Shown here: piece by piece, positions 19,626 through 28,831 of the stretch | How the letters are laid out: each line of letters opens with the position of its first letter | Numbering within the stretch: the stretch's first letter is position 1 | DNA from: Bigelowiella natans CCMP2755 | Taxonomy: Eukaryota > Cercozoa > Chlorarachniophyceae | Length of the DNA stretch: 64,000 nucleotides | Assembly (NCBI GenBank): GCA_000320545.1 | Contig: ADNK01001596.1 | Location: forward strand, 1 to 64,000 | Direction of reading: 5' to 3' | Program-made: the position numbers and the translations under genes | Notes under the pieces: generated by a model | The model's database searches: none | The model's input: the letters and a program-made list of their open reading frames with translations, nothing else | Told to the model about the DNA's origin: nothing

Positions 19626-22600
19626 TCATCGCTTTCGGAACTTCACCAACCACCAGGTAATAGATTCCTCTCTAACCTTATCTCCTTTGTCGCTTACCCA
19701 GAACTCACCTTCGTCCTTAGGTTCGTGTCCATACCAGCCCTCTGCATCAAGGTCCCCCAGGACCTTATACCAGTGCTCAAAGGGTAAGTCGGGAACAGCT
19801 AGGTAGAGTAGCTGATATTTTCCGTCCTTTATTTTCATAGCTACCCTCTCCATATTTCGTAATCCAGGGTAGCCTAGATAGACAATCTTCATGCGCCAAT
19901 CGTCGTTCACCCTGACCTTATTGTTTCCATATTCCACATCGAACTTAGGTCGGGGTCCTAAACAAGGCATTGCTCGCTCCCACACAGTAGGGTTTACTTT
20001 AACATCCTCTAGGAGCTTCTCACCGATATCATAATTCTTTAGGTGACTGATGTGGCGCAAGGTGACCCTGTTCCCATCATAGATGTAGTACTGCTTCCTC
20101 CCCTTCCTCTCGGTAACCTTTGCAACGCCACCCCAGAAGGGGTCTTGTTTATTTCTCGATCTCAGATTTACCTTGGCCCTAACATACTGTCCTTCCTTTA
20201 GAACTCGGCCATCGTACGGGACCTTCTCGTCTTCGCTCTCGGTATCGTCGTCGTTGTCGTCGCCTTCTTCCCTCTCCTTATCCTTGATACCTCCCCCAGA
20301 CGTGAAGGTGTCGTTTACTAACCCTTGTATCTTGTCTGGTGTGGTGCTATTTATCCTGCTTAGGTTGGCCAAGGTGCGGTGGAGTCGCTCTACCTTGGAG
20401 TTGGACTGGGCATAGTATACAGGTGAGGCATCAATATTAGGGTGTGGTAGCTGTAGAAGAGAGGTCTCATTATCCACATGTAACTTCTTTGGTATCTTGT
20501 TTATGCTAACTTCATCAGGGATAGCCTGGAGCTCAGACTCCCAGGTACGGTAGCAGTTAGTAAGCCTCTGCTTATATAAGCCTTTGTTCTTCTTAGCAAC
20601 GTTGACCTTGATAATCTTTTTAACCCAGCACTTTCCAGTGGCCACATCAACGAAGGTAAGGTAGTGATAGCCATCGTACTTATAAACATCAATTTGCACG
20701 ATATCTAAGAAGTTCCTTGCTTTGATTTTCTTAGATGCACGGCTCTTGCTGGACTCCTTGGTGGCGACGCCTGCCGCCTTCAAGCTGGAGCACCTGCAGC
20801 CACGCAGGTATGTCCTTATCTCTTTTAGCTTGTAGGGCCAGTAGTAATGGTAGAGTAGAGCAGTGATATGGTTTTCTCCTACGTGTGCAGGTCCATGGGC
20901 GGTAAAGAGAAGGGCTCCCCTGGTCCGCCGTGGCACGTAGGTACGCCTAACATTATTAGTGTATACATATATCCTATCACTAAGTACCTCATGCTTGTGT
21001 TTGTATTTATCCAGGTGTTCTTGAAGGTGCTGGAGCTCCTCTGGCTCAGGCAGGAAGTCGCCGTCCTCGAAGGTAATCGCGTTAACCATAGGGGTGACCT
21101 GGGTAGGGACTTTCTTTTCGAACAGCCTGCTGAAATAGTCAGCAAGCTGCTTGTCTCCTGGTGCGTAGACCACTGTCCTCTTGTCCCTAAACTCTTCCGT
21201 GTCCGCCCTCATAGCTGCATACTCATCGTTAGGCGCTTCGAGCTTGCGGTCGATGCCTAGGAGGGGCTTGTGGTCAGTCATTAAGGTGAAGCTGGGCACC
21301 GACAGCAGGTAGTATCTTAGTTTCCTCTGCGCCTCAGTCATGGCTTTATACTCTCCTTTTGTAGGGCTGTACTTGGCCTCAGCTGCTGTGCAGGCCCTGC
21401 CCCACACCCGTATGATCTGCTGGTCTTGGGTAAGTACAGCAGCCATACCTAGCTTAGACCAGTCTGTCCATAGGGTAGCTGGTCTAGTAGTGTCTAGCTT
21501 AGCATTCAATAGGGTGTTGCTGCATAACTTTATTAGGTTATCGAAGTGGGCATCAAGGCCAGCCTTGGCCCACACCTTAGCGAAGCTGAGGCCTACAGAG
21601 TTCTCCTTCCGGTAAGCAGTAGTAAAAGCAGCTGCAGTCCTAGCGTAGGTAGGGGAGAACCTACGTAGTATCCAAGCTGCAGTCTGCAAGAATGACTTTA
21701 ACTCCTTTGCATTCTTAGGTTTAGGGGCTTGCTGTAGTGCTGCTACTTTCTCGGGGTTTGGGGTGATGCGGCCTTGCTCCAGGTAATATCCACACCACTT
21801 GATTCTTGTAGCTAGGAATGTACACTTCTGCAGTCTAATAGTAAAACCGAAGTGTGCAAACCTAATAAATATATTTTCCAGGAGGAAGATCTGAGCGACG
21901 ACTGTGTTGGTACATATTATGTCATCATCCACATACACAAACACAAACACCCACAACACAGACGCCATCCCATCATGTGTGTATGCCCTGTAGTTCTGAC
22001 TACTGAACGCATCCCCTGATATGCTTAGGCCGTAAGGGAATACGACGAAGTGCCACTTCCTGTGCCTGCTGGAGAACGCGGTAATGGGGCGGGAGGTTTT
22101 GTGGATGGGTGTCTGCATGTATGATTCATTTTTATCTAGGGAAGAGTAGTATTTGTATCCTATGACGTGTTCAATAACGTCATCTATCCTTGGTGTAGGT
22201 GTCTGGATCCTCTTTATTACTCGGTTGTGGCGGATGAAGTTGTGCGCCAGGCGGAAGAAAGGGTAAGTAGGTTTCTTAGCTAGCACATGTCTCACGTTCC
22301 ATGGTGAGTTGCTTGGCTCTATCTTCCCTTCCTTTGCCCATTCATTGATCTGCCACTCTATCTTTTCCCAGTCCGCTTCCGGTCGCCTATGTTCTGGGTC
22401 ATTGATGATGCACTCTTCGTATCCCTTCTTTAGCTCGATCTTTACTGGGGTAAGCTTGCTGGAGGGCTTCGTCGTCGGCTTGGTGATGTCAGAGTACTTC
22501 TCGTTTAATATTTTATTAATGTACTTTTTGCCTTTGTCGATATCCCAATCATCAGCTGGGGGGGTCTTGTCCAGTAGCTCCGTTATCTGTCGGATGGTCT

Positions 22601-24599
22601 TGCCGGGGTTCTTCTTCCGTAGCTCGGTAGGTGTAGGTAGCTTGTTGTCCGCTAGGTCCATAAACTCTAACGCATTAACGCTTGACTCAGAGGTCCACTC
22701 GTCAAGCCGTATCATGTTCTGGCTGATGGTCCTGCCTGACTTCTTTGGCAACTTAGCAAAGTATATCTTGTGATTGTAGAATGATATGATCCCCCCTAAT
22801 TTTTCTAGGGCATCCTGTCCGAGGAGTAGTTCCATGGATAAAGTCATGGCTACTCGGGTCTTGATTTGGGTCTCCGCGTCGCTGCCAGGTATCTGTAGCT
22901 TTAGCATTAGCTCACCGACGGTCTTCATGGAAGAGCTTCCGTCTGCTTGAGCATATTTACGTTCTTTCTTAGTCACTTGATCCAATAGTCCTAACCTTCT
23001 TACTGTGCTTAGGCTTATGAAGGACTTCGGCATGCTGCCACTATCCCAAAGGGCAGGTAGTTTCTTGTAGTCTCCGTAGCTGTCTTTAACTTTAACCTTG
23101 GTCATAGCAACTTTGATAGTCCTGTTAGCGTCTTCGTCATTAATGTTGCATACTCCTAAGTTCTTTATGTCGTCTAGGGTCATGGGCTTGTCTTGGTCCT
23201 GCGTTGCTGGTACTGCTGTCTTCGTCGGCGCCTGCTTAAGGTGATCTAATATTCCGTTTATCTGCTGCTGTATAGCATTGATACTGTTCTGCTTTTTGTT
23301 CTTATATTTATTGTTCTTCCCGTTGTTGCTGCCTTGCCATTTGCTGTTGTTATATCCTTGTCCTCTGCCTTTCTTTCTCTTTAACTTCTCGTAGTGTTCG
23401 TTGAGCTGCCTGATCGTCATCCTGGGTCGTCCTTCTTTCCTGTCTCTGCAGTCTTTAGCGGTGTGTTTCCCTTTACGTGAGCAGTATCCGCAACGTCGGT
23501 TACCTTCCCTGTCCTTGTACCAGTCTCGCTGCGGCTTAATAGCGTTAATGTTTCCTATGCCAGGTACCTTAGGGCTGGTAAACTTGCGGTCCTGCTCCTG
23601 CTCGCGTAGGGATATAGCCTGCACTGCTGCCTCCATCGTGGTGTAGCCTTTCTCCGTAACGTAAGTGGATTCCTTTATCTTTAACTTGAACTCTTCAAAC
23701 CTTGCCTGATCATCACCTGTGTTGTAATTAAAATCATGTAGTTCGTCGATCATATCCTGGAAGCGCGTGGCAAAGTCTCTAACAGGTTCTCTCTCATGCT
23801 GCATCATTGCTCTGTATTTTCTAATAGCCTGGGGTAGGGAGTTAGCATCCTGTTCATTTACAAAAGCCTTCATTATCGCCTCAACGTCTCGTAGCCCACT
23901 AACTGTAGTGTGTATTTTCTCTAGCTGCCTGATCCGGGTCCTGCCTGTCTCGTAAAGGTCCATGGCTTGCTTTATTATAGCTAGCCATTTGAGCTTGTCG
24001 TTTTCGGTGGGGTTAGGGGTAAAGTCGCAGAGTATACTCCTAGCGTTCTTCCACCACCTCCTTGCCTCACCTCTTTTCCCGTTGTATTTCGTTATCATAA
24101 CCGGTGCTGTTTTAACAGACATGAACTGGGTGTTCCGCTGTACCGGCTGCTGCTGCTTGACGGTGCTCTGGGTCGTCCCCCGCGAGGCGCCCAGACCCCC
24201 GTCGTTCCTAAACAAAGCTGCCCACTCTGGAGGTAAGTCTGCTTCGTAATCCATGATGTCCTGCATGATAGCTGCCCAAACATCATGTGTCTGATACTTG
24301 TATTCTATCGATACTTTCAGTTTGGCGTAGTTGCTCGCCCTGGGTCGCAAGGCTCGTAATGCCATTACGACCTTCTTGCTTTCGGCGGCCACGTCCTCGT
24401 CGTCCGCCTCGTAGAAGTTCTCCAGTGCCTCTGCTGCTGCATCTGCTTTCTTAATCCCGGGTGCTGGTCCCGGCGGTGCCTGTGGAGGTGTTCCTCCTCC
24501 TTCCTTAGCGTCCGTATCGCCCTTCCTTTCCTGTTTCTGCTCGTGCCCTTGCACGGCCTGCGAGCCAAAGTCCTGCTGTTCTTCTAGCTGCTGTGACAT
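19626..24599 (-). CDS. E2 Gag-Pol polyprotein
   Basis: The single frame of 1,657 residues starts at ATG 24599. In order: a Gag N-terminus; a zinc knuckle at about residues 369-384 (C-x2-C-x5-H-x4-C, one residue longer than the standard CCHC); retropepsin with ALWDSGSMP (about 516); reverse transcriptase with active site YVDD (about 890); RNase H with TLWTDWSKLG (about 1040) and a later TDHKPLL; and integrase with D-D-E in QIDVYKYDG (about 1300), HVDNETSL (about 1376) and SKVERLHR (about 1400). After the integrase a domain of about 110 residues ends the protein. Its residues LGYPG, ERV, VPDLPF, WYGHEP, FWV and WWLV recur in E3. There is no frameshift, unlike E1 and E3. It encodes all enzymes needed for LTR retrotransposition. 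Confidence 0.93.
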   Translation of the reverse strand: MSQQLEEQQDFGSQAVQGHEQKQERKGDTDAKEGGGTPPQAPPGPAPGIKKADAAAEALENFYEADDEDVAAESKKVVMALRALRPRASNYAKLKVSIEYKYQTHDVWAAIMQDIMDYEADLPPEWAALFRNDGGLGASRGTTQSTVKQQQPVQRNTQFMSVKTAPVMITKYNGKRGEARRWWKNARSILCDFTPNPTENDKLKWLAIIKQAMDLYETGRTRIRQLEKIHTTVSGLRDVEAIMKAFVNEQDANSLPQAIRKYRAMMQHEREPVRDFATRFQDMIDELHDFNYNTGDDQARFEEFKLKIKESTYVTEKGYTTMEAAVQAISLREQEQDRKFTSPKVPGIGNINAIKPQRDWYKDREGNRRCGYCSRKGKHTAKDCRDRKEGRPRMTIRQLNEHYEKLKRKKGRGQGYNNSKWQGSNNGKNNKYKNKKQNSINAIQQQINGILDHLKQAPTKTAVPATQDQDKPMTLDDIKNLGVCNINDEDANRTIKVAMTKVKVKDSYGDYKKLPALWDSGSMPKSFISLSTVRRLGLLDQVTKKERKYAQADGSSSMKTVGELMLKLQIPGSDAETQIKTRVAMTLSMELLLGQDALEKLGGIISFYNHKIYFAKLPKKSGRTISQNMIRLDEWTSESSVNALEFMDLADNKLPTPTELRKKNPGKTIRQITELLDKTPPADDWDIDKGKKYINKILNEKYSDITKPTTKPSSKLTPVKIELKKGYEECIINDPEHRRPEADWEKIEWQINEWAKEGKIEPSNSPWNVRHVLAKKPTYPFFRLAHNFIRHNRVIKRIQTPTPRIDDVIEHVIGYKYYSSLDKNESYMQTPIHKTSRPITAFSSRHRKWHFVVFPYGLSISGDAFSSQNYRAYTHDGMASVLWVFVFVYVDDDIICTNTVVAQIFLLENIFIRFAHFGFTIRLQKCTFLATRIKWCGYYLEQGRITPNPEKVAALQQAPKPKNAKELKSFLQTAAWILRRFSPTYARTAAAFTTAYRKENSVGLSFAKVWAKAGLDAHFDNLIKLCSNTLLNAKLDTTRPATLWTDWSKLGMAAVLTQDQQIIRVWGRACTAAEAKYSPTKGEYKAMTEAQRKLRYYLLSVPSFTLMTDHKPLLGIDRKLEAPNDEYAAMRADTEEFRDKRTVVYAPGDKQLADYFSRLFEKKVPTQVTPMVNAITFEDGDFLPEPEELQHLQEHLDKYKHKHEVLSDRIYVYTNNVRRTYVPRRTRGALLFTAHGPAHVGENHITALLYHYYWPYKLKEIRTYLRGCRCSSLKAAGVATKESSKSRASKKIKARNFLDIVQIDVYKYDGYHYLTFVDVATGKCWVKKIIKVNVAKKNKGLYKQRLTNCYRTWESELQAIPDEVSINKIPKKLHVDNETSLLQLPHPNIDASPVYYAQSNSKVERLHRTLANLSRINSTTPDKIQGLVNDTFTSGGGIKDKEREEGDDNDDDTESEDEKVPYDGRVLKEGQYVRAKVNLRSRNKQDPFWGGVAKVTERKGRKQYYIYDGNRVTLRHISHLKNYDIGEKLLEDVKVNPTVWERAMPCLGPRPKFDVEYGNNKVRVNDDWRMKIVYLGYPGLRNMERVAMKIKDGKYQLLYLAVPDLPFEHWYKVLGDLDAEGWYGHEPKDEGEFWVSDKGDKVREESITWWLVKFRKR

Positions 24600-24621
24600 T
24601 GTTAGTCAAATCGTTTCCCGT

Positions 24622-24633
24622 GTGTGGAAGCCA
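24622..24633 (-). other. E2 primer-binding site
   Basis: On the element strand TGGCTTCCACAC starts five bases after the 5' LTR. The first ten bases are identical in E3 (26887-26898), implying the same tRNA primer. Confidence 0.7.
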
Positions 24634-24638
24634 AAGGT

Positions 24639-24964
24639 TGTTGCGCGTAAGGTGTTCACAGGCCGAGGCGCTACGTGCACAAGTAGGCAGGGGGGGGGAA
24701 AGGCACGTTTGCTTCCTTTTGAAGAGTTGTGTTTATTTTTATTAAAGATTATATTTTTATTAAATCGTGCACTGCGTAATCATTCGCGAAGCTTTCGCGA
24801 ATGCCGCCGCACGTGGGGCAGCACACTTCCGGTGTGCTGCCATGAGTCCCGCCGGAACCCACGTGCCTATGCTGTATTAATATCTACGTTATCTATATTC
24901 TATATCCGCGACAACCCCTTTGTTGTCGCACGTGACTTGTGCCCGCGTAGTGGTACGCGCTACA
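24639..24964 (-). repeat. E2 5' LTR
   Basis: 326-bp repeat, apparently identical to 19249-19574. The target-site duplication TGCG follows at 24965-24968. Confidence 0.95.
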
Positions 24965-26032
24965 TGCGTCCATCGTCGGGGAGCCAGTTCCTGACCCCGT
25001 CGCCAATGTCTGAACCCTCTGCTTCCACCCCTGCATCGACTACTTCGTCTTCAAGTTGTTCCACGTGCGATTCCACGTCAAAAAGACTGACAGAGGTCAT
25101 TGGTCCGCTTGATGTCGATGGTGACCGCATCGGCAGCAAGCTCCGTCGTTCCACCAGAAAATCCAATTTCTCTGCATCATCGGTTAGTTCGTCGTCGTCT
25201 AGGGCTTCTTCCCGCACAAGTGTGAGTATGATCGAGGACGATGTTGTTGCTGTGGTGGGGTGCAATGCAGTGTTGTCCACAAGAAAGGCAGCTGTCCGAG
25301 GTCCCACCTCGAACAGATTCGGAACAAATGCTGGCAAAAGGGAAGTGTCCAGCAAGGAGTTGAATCTGCCCGATCCTCGAGATTTGACTGCACCGGCTAA
25401 AAAAAGGACAGCGGCAGAAGTGATCCGCAAATGCACGCCCCGCAGGAAGGCATCTGTGATGAATCAGACAGCTGCATGGGCTGGCATGAGCAAAAGAAAT
25501 GCTGGACGATGGTGGAACAATGTGTGGAATGCTTCTGAAGGGGATCTAGTTTCGGATGTGTTGCAGGCCAGAGGCCAGCCACCGAAATTGAAGAAAAGCA
25601 TGATGTCGAGAGTGTGCAAGGAGGTGGTGAACGACAACACGGGTGCAAGCAGCAATGTGAAGTTTGCTGTGACAGAAAACGACACATTGCGCCGAATGGA
25701 TGAGCTGGTGGAGGAAGAAGCGAGGAGGAAGAACAAACGTGCATCAAGGGCCAAGATGGGCAGATCCACGAAGTGCGTGATGCTCAGTGCGATGAGCCTC
25801 ATCACCAACACCAAGAGACGCGTGAAGTGCAAAACCCAGTCCAGAACAACCGCCGAGTCTTCTCTGAGGAATCTGGTGTCTTGCTGCTGTGAAAAAACGC
25901 AAGGTGTTGAAATGGGTGCAATGTCAACCCAAATGAAGATTGCAACGATGGACACAGTGACATCACACGTGATGTGCATGTGGTGTTGCACGTTGTCTGC
26001 AATGAGCATCCCCTTGTGATGCATGTGGTGCT

Positions 26033-26369
26033 GACGTGCATGCATTGCAGCAGCAGCAGCAGTGGCAGTGGTCATTGTGGTGCTGCATGTGGTGCTGACG
26101 TGCATGCATTGCAGCAGCAGCAGCAGCAGTGGTGGTGGTCATTGTGGTGCTGCACACGGTGCTGACGTGCATGCATTGCAGCAGCAGCAGCAGTGGTGGT
26201 GGTCATTGCGGTGCTGCATGTGGTGCTGACGTGCATGCATTGCAGCAGCAGCAGCAGCAGCAGTGGTCATTGTGGTGCTGCATGTGGTGCTGACGTGCAT
26301 GCATTGCAGCAGCAGCAGCAGCAGCAGTGGTCATTGTGGTGCTGCACGTGGTGCTGACGTGCATGCATT
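26033..26369 (+). repeat. CAG-cored minisatellite, left part
   Basis: Units of about 64 bp (one of 67) start GACGTGCATGCATTG at 26033, 26097, 26164, 26228, 26292 and 26356. Each contains a CAG run of variable length followed by GTGGTCATTGTGGTGCTGC. The last unit is cut by E3 right after GCATT, and the array resumes at 32407. Confidence 0.92.
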
Positions 26370-26883
26370 TGATGTGCGCCATGCTGTTGGAGCTGCGCCA
26401 TTTCTCTGCTGAGACGCTCAACCCTGCAGCAAGTGAGCAGCAGCAAGCTCAATCCTTTGGCTAGACAAGTTGCAATCCAAACATCCTTCCACATGGATGC
26501 AGCTCAGCTTCAAGGACATCGATCCTTGAAGCACAATTTGGTCATCAGACATTGGTTTAGATGCAGCTCCAGTCATCAGCGCAGACGCAATCCACCGGGA
26601 GCTAGTGCTCCGTGGATGTGGTCAGCACAGTGCAGTTGGCACGATGTGGTGACGACAATCCTCTGACGGGATGTCGTGGTCCTTGTCGCAAGGAACAATG
26701 TCGCGATCAGCGCCCTTGCGACAGCACATCATGTTGACACGTGCTGACAGCCGAAGCTTCTCGAAAGCTTCGGGAAACAATTCGGAACATCAATTTGCGC
26801 GCCAAATGCTGTCAATGCGCAAACATGTAACGGAAGTAAATCGTGATCAGAATTGAAATGGACAAGTGCCTTCGCGCATCACA
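26370..26883 (+). repeat. E3 5' LTR
   Basis: 514 bp, starting TGATGTGCGCC and ending GCGCATCACA. It matches 31893-32406. I set the end four bases past the longest identical block plus transitions, because only this gives a CA end and the CATT duplication. Confidence 0.88.
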
Positions 26884-26886
26884 AAT

Positions 26887-26898
26887 TGGCTTCCACTC
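26887..26898 (+). other. E3 primer-binding site
   Basis: TGGCTTCCACTC, three bases after the 5' LTR. It shares TGGCTTCCAC with E2. Confidence 0.7.
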
Positions 26899-26932
26899 TA
26901 GGAAATTTTTTTTTGCCCCCCCGGACCCTCCC

Positions 26933-28831
26933 ATGACCCCTCTTGACACCGCCGTTGACGCTGCAGTGGCCTTCACGAAGGATCCCACCGACAGCAAGGC
27001 GGTGCAGCACGCCCTCAGCGCCCTCACGCCGAATCCCATCTTTCACGAGTCACTTCGTCAGGGTGTGGAGAAGGCTACGGACGCTCGCATGTTTGGAGCT
27101 TTCAGGTTGATGTTGATTGAGGCCATCCCGGAGGGACAACCTCGCCAAGCTAACGTCAGTGCTACTAACTTGCAACTTTGGCGCACCTTCTTCGCTACGG
27201 ACAACGGTAACTCGTTGCCCGTAGACGATGCTGATGCTGTTAAGTCCCCCTCTGCTGACAGTGAACGGGGCCAGCAAATGCAACCTAAAGTCAGAATCAA
27301 ATCCACGAATGACATCAACAAAGTTAGTGTTACCCTCCCGAAGTTTAATGGCTCGAGAGGTAAATGTACTCGTTGGTGGAAGAAGGTTAGAAAGACTTTA
27401 GAAAGTACTTACCCCGGTTTCGACTCGAAGGAAAAGAACCAGTGGTTACCTGTGATCCGGGGTTGCCTTCAAGGATGCCAAGCGGGTTACGAGAGACTCG
27501 AGCAATGCGAGGATCGAGAACCTAAGTTGATTGGCACGGTAGATAAGTTAGATGTTTACCTGCTCATGGAGAAGTTCGTGAAATCTTACGATCGGAACTC
27601 CAAGGGCCACTTGCTTCAGGAGTGGCGGGCGCTATCCCAGAACGATCGCGAGCTTATCGATGACTTCAAGACTCGCTTCTTCGGATTAGTCGCCGACCTA
27701 AAAGAGCAAGGTCACGTGATCCCACCTAATCAACTTTGTGATTACTTTAGGGACATGTGCAAAGAGTCCGCTACTTTGCGTATCAAGAAGAAAGAAATCA
27801 CCGACATCGATGCAGCTGTGGACTACATCGCGGAAATTGAAGCGAATGCTGTCAAAGGCACGTCGAAAGGTCTACATGATATACCCCGATCTGATCGAGC
27901 CGGTGGAAATGAAGGTACGAAAGAGACGTTTACCGACAGAAAAGGTAAAGTTAGGTGTACCCATTGCTGCGGGTTGAAGCACGGGCAGTCCCAGTGTTAT
28001 CGCCGTAAGAAAGGGAAACCTAAAGTGACGTTGAAAGAGAGAATTAACTTAGAGGACCAAAGGGATAAACGTAGGAACGGTCATAACGGGAGAAAGGGAA
28101 ACTTGAGGGGAAACTTGAACAATGCATCTCAGGTTCTTCAGCAGCAGGTGGAGAAGCAGGGCAAAGCGATGAACACGTTGCTAACGATGCTCGGGGGAGG
28201 TAAGGAGGCTCCGCAGGAGCCGACCCTCCAGGACGTACGTTCTATGCTTCACGCTGTATCACCTTGCGAGGCCGCGGGGCCTCCTCCGGATGCCGCTGAT
28301 GTCCCGCCCGTTGATCATGTGCCCAGCGCTGAGGATTGCAAACCAGCTTCAGCCCCTACCCCGACCCCTTCTCTACAAAGCGCTAACTCTCTTCACGGCA
28401 GCCGCAAAGTGTCCATGACGAACATCGGCTTGCGTAACTCAAAGGGACAGTTTGATACCTTTGCTGCCCTCTGGGATTCTGGTGCCATGCCCGAGTCACA
28501 TGTCAACCTGCACACAGTCAAGGCATTAGGCCTGCAGAGGTTGGTCAAGGTGCATCGAGAGAATCACAAGAACGCTCAAGACCAGTCGACTTTCTCGACC
28601 ATCGGTTCCATCGAGCTTGAGGTCAACCTCAATGGTGAGGTTGTGCCTTGCACCTTCAAGGTTGCCCCTGTTCATGTGAACATCATTCTGGGACAGGGAT
28701 TTTTGGAATTAGTGGGAGGGGTCATCAATGTGGTGAACCATGCTGTTACCTGTCTCCGCATTATCGCGACGCGTCCAGCAACCCATGATCAAAGCATCGG
28801 AGTGGAAATCAGTCGGCAACATTGGAGCTGA
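26933..28831 (+). CDS. E3 Gag-protease
   Basis: The frame starts at ATG 26933 and encodes 632 residues. Gag is followed by a standard zinc knuckle (C-x2-C-x4-H-x4-C, CTHCCGLKHG..., about 27957-27998) and a retropepsin with ALWDSGAMPESH (about 28470), very close to E2. The frame stops at 28831 just after the protease, where E2 simply continues. The next frame overlaps from 28740 and is offset +1, so either a programmed +1 frameshift or a mutation separates them. Confidence 0.85.
   Translation: MTPLDTAVDAAVAFTKDPTDSKAVQHALSALTPNPIFHESLRQGVEKATDARMFGAFRLMLIEAIPEGQPRQANVSATNLQLWRTFFATDNGNSLPVDDADAVKSPSADSERGQQMQPKVRIKSTNDINKVSVTLPKFNGSRGKCTRWWKKVRKTLESTYPGFDSKEKNQWLPVIRGCLQGCQAGYERLEQCEDREPKLIGTVDKLDVYLLMEKFVKSYDRNSKGHLLQEWRALSQNDRELIDDFKTRFFGLVADLKEQGHVIPPNQLCDYFRDMCKESATLRIKKKEITDIDAAVDYIAEIEANAVKGTSKGLHDIPRSDRAGGNEGTKETFTDRKGKVRCTHCCGLKHGQSQCYRRKKGKPKVTLKERINLEDQRDKRRNGHNGRKGNLRGNLNNASQVLQQQVEKQGKAMNTLLTMLGGGKEAPQEPTLQDVRSMLHAVSPCEAAGPPPDAADVPPVDHVPSAEDCKPASAPTPTPSLQSANSLHGSRKVSMTNIGLRNSKGQFDTFAALWDSGAMPESHVNLHTVKALGLQRLVKVHRENHKNAQDQSTFSTIGSIELEVNLNGEVVPCTFKVAPVHVNIILGQGFLELVGGVINVVNHAVTCLRIIATRPATHDQSIGVEISRQHWS

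Larger units (their letters stand above)
19249..24964 (-). mobile_element. E2: intact Ty3/gypsy LTR retrotransposon
   Basis: The element is 5,716 bp with 326-bp LTRs at 19249-19574 (3' LTR) and 24639-24964 (5' LTR). The LTRs appear identical base for base, so the insertion is young. It is flanked by a 4-bp target-site duplication, TGCG (19245-19248 and 24965-24968). On the element strand the LTRs begin TGTAGCGCG and end CAACA. One uninterrupted 1,657-residue Gag-Pol frame fills the inside. A primer-binding site (TGGCTTCCACAC) follows the 5' LTR by five bases, and a purine tract (TTGGGGGAGG) sits against the 3' LTR. All catalytic motifs are intact, so this copy may be active. Confidence 0.95.
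19079..26019 (+). pseudogene. ORF A: orphan frame split by retrotransposon E2
   Basis: The reading frame starts at ATG 19079 and is interrupted after 170 bases by E2 (19249-24964). Removing E2 and one copy of its 4-bp duplication (TGCG) continues the frame without a shift from 24969 to the stop at 26019, giving about 407 residues. The N-terminus is basic. The middle is Ser/Thr-rich (about 24990-25230). The C-terminal half contains a helical, Trp-containing segment (WAGMSKRNAGRWWNNVW) followed by basic and acidic helices (RRMDELVEEEARRKNKR), compatible with a DNA-binding or transposase-like protein, but no domain was recognised. As it stands the gene is disrupted. The 3' end abuts the CAG minisatellite. 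Confidence 0.6.
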
